A stretch of DNA of 64,000 nt from the NCBI GenBank assembly GCA_949130485.1, contig OX422194.1, positions 8,781,881 to 8,845,880 of the forward strand, read 5' to 3'. The notes under the pieces were generated by a model. That model was not told the origin of the DNA, did no database searches, and worked only from the letters and a program-made list of their open reading frames with translations. Within the stretch, counting starts at the first letter, position 1. The number at the start of each line of letters is the position of its first letter. The DNA is from Agelas oroides. Lineage: Eukaryota; Porifera; Demospongiae; Agelasida; Agelasidae. The position numbers and the translations under genes are program-made. Of this stretch, positions 21,921 through 32,980 are shown in pieces.

Positions 21921-24900
21921 CTAATCAATGACATAAGGGTCATTAGAATCCATTTGGGAATTATCTTCAGGATGGAATAGTATGCATTCATAAGTATGAT
22001 CCTCACTTGCAGCTTGTAGGTCACAATCTTTGTATGTAGCTTGTAGGTCACAATCTTCGTATGCAGGACAATTCAATGTTTTAATGGCATACTCATTTGT
22101 TGCAGTAAATGACAGGCTGTCACCTCTGTGAATCAAACGTGAAGACATAATAATTAAATTAGCAGTGGGCATATCCTATAACTAGTGATTTAACTATACC
22201 ACATTACATCACTAAGCATTTCAATAGAGGAATATAACAGGTCACATATTCCTTTCATTTAGTAATTGGTGTCTAATTACATAGATCCACGCATGGTCTC
22301 TACACTCTGTGGGCACAAAATTAGCTTTACAATTCACTGTAACTTCAATCATAGTAATCATATTGATAACAAATACATGTAGCACCCTTGGTGCGCTCGG
22401 GGTGCCACAGGGATCTCAGGTTTCTAAATCCCTGGTGTGTCTATAACTATTATGTAGAAATTGTAGTTTACACATACTTTGTACAGAAATGTTTACACCA
22501 AACTGAGTTTTAGTTTACTGTCTCAATGTGGTATAAATTGGTCATTATACTCTGCTAGGTTGTTTACACTTTGCTATGCCTCAGGTAAACTGTCTAGTGG
22601 AGTATATCTGTGGTGTATCTAATACATATTGTATAGACACTACAATGAAATAGTGGAACAGCCTATTTGTTGAGTGCATATCGTCAAATGCATGGAAAAG
22701 AAAAATAAAAGTACTTACCCTATATTTAGGTTTCTCAGCCCATATGATGATTTCCTCCTCTTTTTAATAACCACAACAATCACAATCAATGTGATAGCTA
22801 TGACTATAGCTATAACAACACCTGCAACCGCTCCAGCAATAATTGGTAGCATATCTGTTCCAGGAGAGCTGGGGGACGTGGTGACTGCACACTCAGGATC
22901 ACTGAAAGATGAAATGTGAACTGGGCATGTGGGGTCTATGTCCAGAATCAGCCCCAATACAGCAATCGAGGTACCACTGGATGCCCACCGTTGGATATAG
23001 TTTGTTAGTGTGGATGCATTTGTGGTCACAGTGCCATACAACTTGGAGCGAAAGACGACTTGGTTGCGCTGGTTTTCAGAGCATTGAAACCCACTGACAG
23101 TATGGTCAATGTGTCCTGCTGTAAACCCACAGTGGCAGAACTGTTCAGTATTTTCCACCACGGCAGTGATGATACGATTTCTCTTTTCCTCTATCCTATT
23201 TCTCTACAAGAGGTGATTGATGACACGATTGTTAAGCCTAATGCTAGAAAATAATCGCAGTAAGAACTTACCACCCACTCCACACAGCTAAAGTCACCAG
23301 TGAAGAGGAGCTGAAAAAGTGATGTTGTATTGGCTATAGTTGGTCCTTCAGTTGGAGCAGTGGCTGTGACTATATCCTGGGTAGTAATGTTAGTACGCTG
23401 AAGTACTCCAAGGAGGCCTCCCTCGCCAATAGCACGAACTTGAATGGTATAGTTTGTATACGGTGTTAAACCAGTGATTTCAAAGTTAGTAGCATTCATG
23501 ACCATCATCTTTGTATAGCTACTATCACTCATGATGTTGGGAGGCTGTTGTGGGGTATCTGATACTCTGTAGAAGAGGTCATAGTACAATATAGGTCCGT
23601 TGGGATAGAGTGGAAGATCCCAGGACACTTGGATGGACTGGCTACTGGTAGCAACTGCCATCAGGTTAGTCACTGCAGTAGGTTCTGTAGATATTCAGAG
23701 AAAAAGAACATTTATTATTATGTATATTCATGTGTGATGCCAAACTCACCAATTGCTAGAGACCTGTGTGTTGTCATTTCACTGGGGCCTGGCAGACTAC
23801 GTTTGATGTTGAAGGCATATATTGTCACCTGGTTGTCAGCATAAGGCAGTCCACTTGGAACTACATACTCTTGCTGACTTCCATCAACCATCACTGGACT
23901 TAGTGTTGCACTCTGCTTTCTCTGCTGAGGGTACGGTGGTGTCTGGCCAGCAGAGTATGTGAGCGTGTAGTTGAAGGATCCGTTGCGCAGAGATGGGGGG
24001 GTCCACGTGATTAGAACAGTTACAGTATTGTCATTGTTTGTGTTTCTTGATGAGGTGATTGCCAGATTGGTGACTGCCTGGGGAGCTGTTCAGAAAGTGT
24101 ATGCAGTCATATAAAATACCAAAAGCAAACTTCAAGAGGTTCTTACCATCTTCATCTGTTTGATTCACTCTGCTGGACAGAGGCCCACAACCTACACTTG
24201 TGAATGCACAAACAGTTATGTTGTAGTTGGTATTAGGAGTCAGGTCTGTGATAACAAGCCGTCTGTCCCCTGCAGTTAGGTTGTATGGGCTTCCAGGCAT
24301 GCCCTGTTCTCCAGGGGGATCAAGTGGAGCTGGTAAAGGGTCATGCGTGATCTGCATAGAAGGTATATGCACAAGATAAAGTTTATTACAAAGAAATTTT
24401 TGTATGCTACTTGTCAAGGTCTGCAGACTTACAGTGTATCCTCTTCTAATGCCGTAGTCACAGAGAGGGTGCTGCCAGGTGAGCTCAAGTGCAGTTGAGT
24501 TGAGGTACATGACAGTTAGTTCACGAGGCTCCATTGGGACTAGAGGTGGCATATATATGTATTAAATGTATGTTTAAAGCCAGTTTTACATTTTGTAGGC
24601 AATAGTTAGTATACCATTCTCAGAGGTTGTAAAATTTCTTGAACTTGAAAATGGCCCCCCACCGACTGCAGTTTCAGCCTGAACCCTGAACTTGTACACA
24701 GTGCCAGGAGCTAGATGGAACATGTATCCATGAGAACAACAGTCAATTGGACACATATAATAATGTATACTCACTAAGCCCTGTCAGTGTGGCTGAAGTC
24801 TGTGTTCCATCAACAGTCATGTTACGATTCACATTCGCCTGTCCTCCCAGAATACACTCAACACTGGCTCCATCGGTCTGCCTCCTGCGACGCCCCGTGT

Positions 24901-27900
24901 CTTGTGATGAAGCATTGGATACTGCTACATAGTTGACAGTATAGTGGAGGATCACACCATTAGAATCAGCCGGGGGGTTCCACCTGACTACAGCTGAGAA
25001 GGGAGTTAGCTCTCTCTCATCCACTGGTGGAGGTGGGGGCACTTCTCCTGCTTCTGCATAGGGAATAAATACATGCCTTAGACCTTAACCTTAAACCTAA
25101 CCCTCTCAATGACAAAAAGTAAGGCTACTAATGAATGCACCTTCTTCTAATGTTGTAACTGAAACTATGTCACTGGGGGCACTGTCGCCAATCTCGTTGA
25201 AGGCCACAACAGTAAAGTTGTAGGTCACACCAGGGTGGAGTCCAGTGATGTCAGCCATCTCGACTGTACTGTTGACAACTTGCACACCACTGCTTGCATC
25301 AAGGAAGGCTGGCTGCTGGTACATGATCCTGTACCCTGTGATGGGAGTATTGTGGGGCTCCTCCCACACTAGACGGATGCTACGAGAGGTGATGTTAACT
25401 GATCTGACATTCTGAGGCTGTTCTGGATGAGCTGTAGGAGTTGTGTGGGTGTGTAATGAAAGTTGATGAATTAAGCAAGAGTGCGTGTATAGGAAACTAA
25501 AGTCCTAGTCCTTACAAGCACTATTATCACATGATCAGCTATTACACACTGATAGAACTGGCAACAATAGGATTTATCATGGTTATTGAAACTGTCAGTG
25601 CACTACAACTGAGCTTGAGGTGATCAACTTGGTATGATAGTGGTTCAATCATTCTGCATGGAAGCAAAACTGTCTTTCAGACTCTCAAATGCACTGGTGA
25701 ACGATTCCCACGGTTTATTTCTGTCCCTCCCTCCCACCCTGATAGTTACACACATAATGAACCATGAGGGACGTGCAATAAGACTTTGATTTTCTCCTCA
25801 ACTCTCCATCGGGGTCCTCCCTCAACATGATCAGTACAGAATTTGGGGGCCTGCACAAAATATTATCAATTTATGATAATGCTTACCATAGACATGTACT
25901 GTCCGGTTAGAACCTCCTCTGGAATTCTCCACCATACAGCTGTATAAGCCAGAAAGATTGTCTCCAGTCACTGACTGAGCAATGGTGAGTGTGTTCTGGT
26001 AACTGCCTTCAACAGCATCTACTATCATCTGTGTCTGCTGGTGGGTTGTACTGGGAGTGATCACAGCTCCATCCTTTGTCCAGGTGACGGTGGTAGCAGG
26101 TCCACCAGTGGAGGTGCAGTTGAGGGTCCTGGACTCTCTGTCAAATGCAAGCTCAGTGACGTTGGGGGCACCTGCATGCAACACACAGGAATTGGTAAAC
26201 TGTATGTAACTGCCACATCAGATGATGTGTTTTCATACATGCAGCACAAGAGATTTCATTGTGCAATCTTTTGAATTATGTCTCATTTTGCCACTTATAG
26301 AGGTATCAAGCACATCATCTCCTGGTTGCATGAATTTATTAGTGGTGTCTTACCAGTGCTTGCTGTGTACACTCCAATGAATATGGTCTGAGTCACATCT
26401 TCTGCATCTGATTGAGGTACAGGTATCTCACAGCGGTAGATTCCATCTGCTCCACCTCTCCTCCTGTGTAGAAGTAACACACTCCGACCTCTGGTTCTGT
26501 GGAAGTCCCACTGGTCACCCGAGCTGACAACTCGAGTTCCATTGGGAAAGAACCAGTTTCCTGAGAAATCACCATGAGGAGGTCGGCAACAATCAGTTAT
26601 ATCAGTTCTGCAGAGCAGGGCATCATCACCTTCACCAATATCCTCCAGGGTAACGACACTGTTGTTCTGGTAGGTTGTACTATTGAGTGAGAACCAGACA
26701 TTACCTGCAATAGGGAAGAAAGAAATACTGCATAACGCTAAATTTTCATGGGTCTTTACAAATAATTTCCAAGTTGAAAAGAGATACCTTTGCTTACAGC
26801 TGTGAGTTCAAGCGAACAACTTTGTGACGTGCCTATTGGAAGGCCTGGAACATGGCTTGTATAAACACCCATAGTATATTAATATGTGTGTGGCATGTGC
26901 GTGGTTTAGATGGCGAATTCACGAAATTATTTCAATGAAACCTTCAATAACCCCTATTCGTGAAAAATTTGGATCCTCAAATGTTTAGCGCTCTATGGTT
27001 CCAATGTTACGGCTTTGAGGAATGAGGCTGAATATGTAAATACACAAGTGTTGGCAGACTTGTTCCCCCAAGAATGTTCTAAATGTTTTAACCACGTATG
27101 GTCTGTTTCCTGAGCAAAATGGTGATTTTTATACCGGTACTCGCTGATATGTTGCTGTTTATACTTGTGATTACCACCACAGTGGTGCACGTTTTTTGTT
27201 GTGTTCATCCACAAGAGCCCAATTATAAAACTCTTACCATAGATATATGTCGTTCTGTTAGAACTTCCCCTGGAATTATCCACCATACAGCTGTATAAGC
27301 CATAAAGATTGTCTCCAGTCACTGACTGAGCAATGGTGAGTGTGTTCTGGTAACTGCCTTCAACAGTATCTGCTATCATCTGTGTCTGCTGGTGGGTTGT
27401 ATTGGGAGTGATCACAGCTCCATCCTTTGTCCAGGTGACAGCGGTAGCAGGTCCACCAGTGGAAGTGCAGGTGAGGGTCCTGGACTCTCTGTCAAATGTA
27501 AGCTCAGTGACGTTGGGAGCACCTGCATGCAAATGAGGACAAGAATTGCCAAAATGTATTCTTGACCGTCACTATACATTAATTTTAAGTTTGGAGGGGT
27601 GGACCTAGCTTCGTACCCAGGCTTCTGCAGGGGAGGAGCCTCGTACCGAGGCTAGGGTGGACCAACATATAAGAAGAAAATCTGGAGGGGGCCATTTTCA
27701 GCAAAAGCTTAATTAGGGTATCCAACCTGAAATATGAAAGTGTGCGCATTGATTCCAAAACAGTATTTTTCATAAGAGCCAACCCAAGTAAGAAAGAAAC
27801 TACAGATGGATCGGGTTCGCATGTCATTTTTTTTCGGAAACAATGCACTTTTCCGGAAGTGATAAGTCCCGAAAAATGGTACGTGACCAATATCAAGCCA

Positions 27901-29094
27901 TGGGCCTAGTTATCCCCCAAAAAACTTACCCTCACAGACCTAATGTATAACTCACTGTCATGTTTACAGTAGTCTTGTTCGCTGTGGTCAGTGGTCTGGG
28001 AACGAAATAATTTTACCAGTTACGGTGAACTTGAATTGTTGGTCAAGTGCCATTTTTCGGAACTTACCACTTCCGGAAAAGTGCACCAATTCCGAAAGAA
28101 AATGACATGAGAACTTGATCCGTCTGTAGTTTCTTTCTTACCTGGTTGGCTCTTATGAAAACCACTGTTTTGAATAAATGCGCACACTTTCATATTTTAG
28201 TTGGACAGCCTAGCTTAATGCAGTAAAACTCTAGTTACTATAACAGTAAGTAAAGATTCCCATGCACTAGCATGCAGTTACACTGACATATATTATGATC
28301 AGCAAAAGCTCAGAGAGGACATGCCCACAAATCAGAAATTTGCTAGTAAAACAATTCAGGAGCTTATGAATTTGTTAGTGGTAACTCACCGGTGCTTGCT
28401 GTGTACACTCCAATGTATATTGTCTGGGTAATATTCAGAGTATCAGGTATCTCACAGCGGTAGATTCCATCCTCTCCTTCTCTTCTGCGGTTCAATCGTA
28501 CCACACTAGCACCTCTGGTTCTGTAAAAGTCCCACTGTGTACCATTAGGTGTAGTATCACTAGGAACACGAGTTCCATTGGGAAAGAACCAGTTTCCATA
28601 GGCAACATCCGTACCAATTTGAGCAGGTCGGCAACAATTACGCTGGTCAGTTATGCAGAGCAGGGCATCATCACCTTCACTGATGTCCTCCAGGGAAACG
28701 ACACTGTTGTTCTGGTAGGTTGTATTTCTGAGTGAGAACCAGACATCACCTGTACCAGGGATCGAAGAAAGAAATACTAAATGTTTGCGCCTGGAGGCTC
28801 AGCGTGACCCTCGATCGCCTGACAACGAAATCTCAATGGTACCTGTAAATAGGCCTCCTGTATTCTTACTGGGCAAACCACATACACTTTCAGTGTGCTC
28901 TTATACTGGCCAAACAGCACTTGCTAACAATCATGCTATTTATGTTAAATTGTAGTGTAGCTAGCTAGACTAGATCTATAGAAGATCATTGGACCGCCAT
29001 GATGATATTACTTACCTGATTGACCGATAGTCGGTCGAAAACGCAAGGCCGAGCAGAACAGCAACACGAAAACAAGTCCGTACGCGGGCATCAT
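21921..29094 (-). CDS. Receptor gene 3: SP-W-B-W-B-FN3 repeats-Cys juxtamembrane domain-TM-tyrosine tail
   Basis: Complete gene of 14 exons, 1,258 aa. Exons: 29016-29094 (signal, MMPAYGLVFVLLFCSALRF), W 28390-28749, B 27238-27522, W 26354-26704, B 25887-26171, FN3 25141-25431, FN3 split over 24775-25053 and 24615-24710, FN3 split over 24433-24539 and 24147-24351, FN3 23750-24085, FN3 plus linker 23272-23684, juxtamembrane and TM 22719-23203, tail 21921-22125. All phases join. The FN3 repeats show W..P and TPNTNYNITVCA-like strands. The TM helix (PIIAGAVAGVVIAIVIAITL) is followed by the stop-transfer KKRRK. The tail holds Tyr motifs NEYAI, CPAYEDC, ATYKDC and HTYECIL, which could be SH2 docking sites. 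It is a cell-surface recognition receptor by architecture; the ligand is unknown. Confidence 0.8.
22719..23203 (-). CDS. Gene 3 juxtamembrane Cys domain, TM helix and membrane-proximal tail exon
   Basis: This exon follows the last FN3. It encodes a domain with C.CGF, FQCSENQ, VVFRSKLYGTV, NYIQRWASSG and DPTCPVHISSFSDPEC, then a Ser/Pro/Thr linker, a roughly 25-residue TM helix and KKRRK. The Cys domain resembles a compact extracellular juxtamembrane module, perhaps SEA-like, but I cannot name it. The shorter gene 2 version keeps only its C-terminal part. Confidence 0.7.
25545..25660 (-). pseudogene. Decayed Ig exon in gene 3 intron
   Basis: This stretch aligns by eye with 38-170 of the window (TGATAGAACTGG, ATTGAAACTGT, GCACT, ATGATAGTGG). 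It carries deletions and no open frame. It is a dead copy of the gene 4 Ig exon, which suggests that gene 3 once had that Ig domain after its B exon. Confidence 0.6.
27708..28219. mobile_element. Foldback element with arms of roughly 180-200 bp
   Basis: The left arm (AATATGAAAGTGTGCGCATT, CTACAGATGGATC, TTTTCCGGAAGTG) returns inverted in the right arm (CACTTCCGGAAAAGTGCACC, GATCCGTCTGTAG, TGCGCACACTTTCATATT). The spacer is only about 100 bp. No coding capacity. It lies in the gene 3 W-to-B intron and would form a long hairpin in the pre-mRNA. Confidence 0.8.
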
Positions 29095-29293
29095 GCATGC
29101 CGCTTCACACACAACAGGTGCAGGTAGCTATCCAACGATCACTCGCATGCAAGACAGTATATTAAAACTAGAGTAGTGTATGGCAACTATGGTCTGCCGG
29201 GCTCACTGGCGCGGAAAGTGCTGTGTCTCGTAGGATGCGAAAATTACATTCTCTTCATGGTGCATACTCGGAGTTAGTTATGCATCATTTAAT

Positions 29294-29704
29294 CAGTGGC
29301 GTAGCCACGCTGGGGCACACTGGGGCACGTGCCCTAGCAACTAGAGGCTGTGCCCCACCAGTGCAGGTAAGTATGCGAATTGTCTGCGCTGATAGTAGCA
29401 TTGTTGATCGCGAATCGGGCGCTGAACAGTCTAGAAATCGAACGGCGCAGTATCGCTACGTATACCCACAGAATTACGAGTCTCATACGCTCAGCTCATC
29501 ATACGCGAGTTTGCCGTAAGTGACTTACACTTCGCTACGGTATGGCCTCACATCCGACCTGGGAGGCTGTAAAATTCCAAAACTTTTGGGGGGAGGATGC
29601 CCCCAGACCCCCCTAAAAGTTTCTGCACTTCGCGCAGAAGTTCGTACAAACATAGTGTGCCCATGCTGTGCCCTAGCATCGGGGATGTCCTGGCTACGCC
29701 ACTG
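29294..29704. mobile_element. hAT-like MITE with perfect 8-bp target duplication
   Basis: Inverted ends CAGTGGCGTAGCCA / TGGCTACGCCACTG, with the direct repeat CATTTAAT on both sides (29286-29293 and 29705-29712). 411 bp, no transposase. An 8-bp duplication is typical of hAT elements. A longer, interrupted copy is at 35624-38433. Confidence 0.85.
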
Positions 29705-30780
29705 CATTTAATGCTAATTTTATTTATGGCTTACAGCAACAGTGGCACACTGAATGTATAATTATATCGAATGTCACACATCGATATAACCACCTCCCTA
29801 TTCTATCGTTGGAGACATTACTAATTCAATCTTAACCTCCTAACCTACCTCTTGTACCCCATTCACCTCAGCATGTACTTCGCAATACACATTCTTTCAT
29901 GCAATCATTTTCAGCATTCTTTTTTCCCACATGTAACTGCCTTATGGAACACCTTACCTAGTGCTATTACTTCTGCACCATCTCTTTCTGTTTTTAAGCA
30001 CTATATTCACTCCTCATAGTTTATTTTTATGGGCATTAGTGAACTTTCACTATTCTTGTGTCTTTGCATTATGCATAGAAAAAAATGCATGTCAGCCTCT
30101 TCAACATTGCTTGTTCTGTTTAGTTGTACATCTGCTCTCTGTTTATAATATTTTAATTGCATGAATGAACACTTACAATGTTGTTATGACCAAAGATTTA
30201 TGCCATAAACATGCTGTTGTGAGTGGGTTCTACATTCCCTAAAGCATTGTAGCTCTCAGAGCAGCATAGGTGTTTAACCTCTGTACATGTTCTTGTTACA
30301 CGTGCATCTCACTAGCTGGCACAACAAATTCTGTGCAGTTATGTAATGATGTATGCACAAGTGAAAATCAGAGCTCAGTCTGCGTACCTACAAGCTAGCT
30401 GCATTATTATGCATACTAAATGCATGTATATGTAGTTACACTATTATCAGGTAAGCTGGTAATAATTACAAGGCCGTAGACAAGTGGGTGCTTGGGGGGT
30501 GTCCCAAATTTTTGGCATTTGTATTTGAAGGATATAGCACATAGCCACAGCACACAACTGCTTATGATGTGTAGTGAAAGTTAGCACCCCCAAACTAAAA
30601 AACTTGTCTACGGCCCTGTAATATACTGATAGGCACAGTGCTGTTTTTGTTGTCAGGAGCCCTGGGGTTCAATTCCCATGGTGACTGCCGACTTTTTGCT
30701 TTGTTTGTCACTCTGCTAAGGCCAGAAAGTAGCTAGATTCACAGTTCATTAGACGCCGATATTAATTAACATGCCTACCA
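29705..30780. other. Spacer upstream of gene 3, no gene seen
   Basis: AT-rich sequence with only short open frames. It contains the small MITE at 30471-30616 and a tRNA-derived-looking stretch near 30650-30720 (GGGGTTCAATTCCC, a B-box-like motif). Confidence 0.5.
30471..30616. mobile_element. Small MITE with AGGCCGTAGACAAGT ends
   Basis: The ends AGGCCGTAGACAAGT and ACTTGTCTACGGCCCT are inverted, enclosing about 115 bp. It lies in the gene 3 upstream spacer. Confidence 0.65.
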
Positions 30781-31430
30781 TATTAGCACAAAATGAATAT
30801 GCATGTTCTCTATCTTCATCATACAATACAATAATGCACAGGTAATGTACATGCTGATGTATAACGTTGGTAGTAGAAACATTCTAGCCACTTCGACCAA
30901 AATGTTCATAGACTCCTAAAGATACTCACAGATGAACATTTTCATTGGCTCGATCTGTTATGGTTGTAAGGTACGTTGTTCAGAATCAGTAAAATCACAA
31001 GAACCCCTTCAAGAATTTTTCCGAGAATGACAATATTGATGAGGATTCGACTGATGTGTGCAGTGGGGTGATACATAATCAGAAGCAGCCTGCTAGTGCT
31101 GAGTGGTCTTTCCGTATGCTGGACAATCTGTCATTCCAATGGCAGTTATGTTAGCAAACACTGGGTTGTGACATCTGTGGATCAAGAGTTTCCGGTAAGA
31201 CACTGTCAGAATTAGCAATGAGTCATTTCATCACAGTACTGGTACCAGCCTAGACTCCCAAGACGGCCAAGTGCTATGTCTCATTCCCAACCAGGCTTTC
31301 ACAATCTCATTCATTTCCAGACTATTCTTTGTACAACTGTAGTTTGAGAAGGTTGAAGGATACTAGCTTGTGTTGCATGTTGCAATGCAAAATGGCGGAA
31401 AGCATGCTTTTTCTTTGCTAACTTTAGTTA
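30781..31430 (-). pseudogene. Duplicate of the gene 2 tail exon region (possible alternative last exon at 31093-31174)
   Basis: The block matches 32815-33420 over several hundred bases. It keeps the tail acceptor (CCACAG) at 31174 and an 82-nt exon in the right phase. That exon encodes HNPVFANITAIGMTDCPAYG and stops at TAG (31093-31095). It lacks the YEYLSI segment of the main tail. If spliced from the gene 2 TM exon, it would give a receptor with a very short tail. It may equally be a dead duplicate. Confidence 0.55.
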
Positions 31431-31440
31431 AATAACCAAG

Positions 31441-32425
31441 TAGAGGAGAGTTGAGGGCTGGGAGATGCATGATGTGAGTTGAGGGATGGGAGATGATGTG
31501 AGTTGAGGGCTGGGAGATGTGATGAGATGAAGGCTGGGAGATGATGTGAGTTGAGGGCTGGGAGATGGGATGAGATGAGGGATGGGAGATGAGGGCTGGG
31601 AGATGAGGTGAGTTGAGGGCTGGGAGATGAGGTGAGTTGAGGGCTCAGAGACGAGGTGAGTTGAGGGCTGGGAGATGAGGTGAGTTGAGGGCTGGGAGAT
31701 GATGTGAGTTGAGGGCTGGGAGATGATGTGAGTTGAGGGATGGGAGATGATGTGAGTTGAGGGCTGGGAGATGTGATGAGATGAAGGCTGGGAGATGATG
31801 TGAGTTGAGGGCTGGGAGATGGGATGAGATGAGGGATGGGAGATGAGGGCTGGGAGATGAGGTGAGTTGAGGGCTGGGAGATGAGGTGAGTTGAGGGCTC
31901 AGAGATGATGTGAGTTGAGGGCTCAGAGACGAGGTGAGTTGAGGGCTGGGAGATGAGGTGAGTTGAGGGCTGGGAGATGATGTGAGTTGAGGGCTCAGAG
32001 ACGAGGTGAGTTGAGGGCTGGGAGATGAGGTGAGTTGAGGGCTGGGAGATGAGGGCTGGGAGATGAGGTGAGTGAGGGCTGGGAGATGAGGGCTGGGAGA
32101 TGATGTGAGTTGAGGGCTGGGAGACGAGGTGAGTTGAGGGCTGGGAGATGATGTGAGTTGAGGGCTGGGAGATGAGGTGAGTTGAGGGCTGGGAGATGAG
32201 GTGAGTTGAGGGCTGGGAGATGATGTGAGTTGAGGGATGGGAGATGATGTGAGTTGAGGGATGGGAGATGATGTGAGTTGAGGGCTGGGAGATGATGTGA
32301 GTTGAGGGCTGGGAGATGAGGTGAGTTGAGGGCTGGGAGTTGAGGGCTGGGAGATAGGATGAGATGAGGGCTGGGAGATGATGTGAGTTGAGGGCTGGGA
32401 GATGCATGATGTGAGTTGAGGGATG
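31441..32425. repeat. Minisatellite derived from the gene 2 stalk-coding sequence
   Basis: About 1 kb of GGGCTGGGAGATGATGTGAG-type units of mostly 21 or 24 bp. On the minus strand it reads PSPQLTSS repeats, the same peptide and the same DNA motif as the stalk in the gene 2 TM exon (33616-33700). The array shifts frame, ends without TM sequence and has no clear splice sites, so I treat it as non-coding. Confidence 0.8.
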
Positions 32426-32721
32426 GGAAACGCTGATAGTAGGCCCTATACGGAATAGTCTGCGGAACAACTTTGTGTTAGCTAACCTCGGCAACACAAG
32501 AAGCTACAGTGAAAACCTGTAGGGATCATAAAGTGTACTAGCAGGTGTACTGGGATAGCTATGTAAGAGCCGGCTCAGTGTTACCAGTGTCGTTCAGTCG
32601 TTTTGTTATTGTCTATCAGCTATTCCCAAGCGGCGAAGACGAAGTCTTTCCTGCACTAACATCACCGAAGAACTAGCTAAGTCCAAATAAGGCAATGAGC
32701 CTCTCTCTGTCATTCACATAG

Positions 32722-32755
32722 CCTCGTTCCCAGGCGCTCCTGGGAACGAGGCTAG
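32722..32755. mobile_element. Minimal CTAGCCTCGTTCCCAG hairpin
   Basis: TAGCCTCGTTCCCAGG and CCTGGGAACGAGGCTA are separated by only a few bases. It is the shortest member of a repeat family found all over the window. Confidence 0.6.
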
Positions 32756-32980
32756 TCATTCACAGTGCTTTGAATGACGTAACAAACAGCCTTTGCGTAC
32801 TGTGCATTCCTACCATATTAGCAAGAAATGAATAGTAATAATTATATCTCTATGTTTAGCATACAATACAATAATGCATATTATTGTAATATGTGTTGGT
32901 AGTAGAGACATGGCCATTGGTTTTGTTACCATGATATAAGGTAGGTATTTTCAGATTCAGCAAAAAAGAAATAAAAAAAA

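Noticed and set aside
31424-32497. 357-residue frame of SPSPQLTSS/HLISQPSTH repeats
   Set aside because: Minisatellite translation that changes frame through the array. No leader, TM or splice sites that would join it to gene 2.
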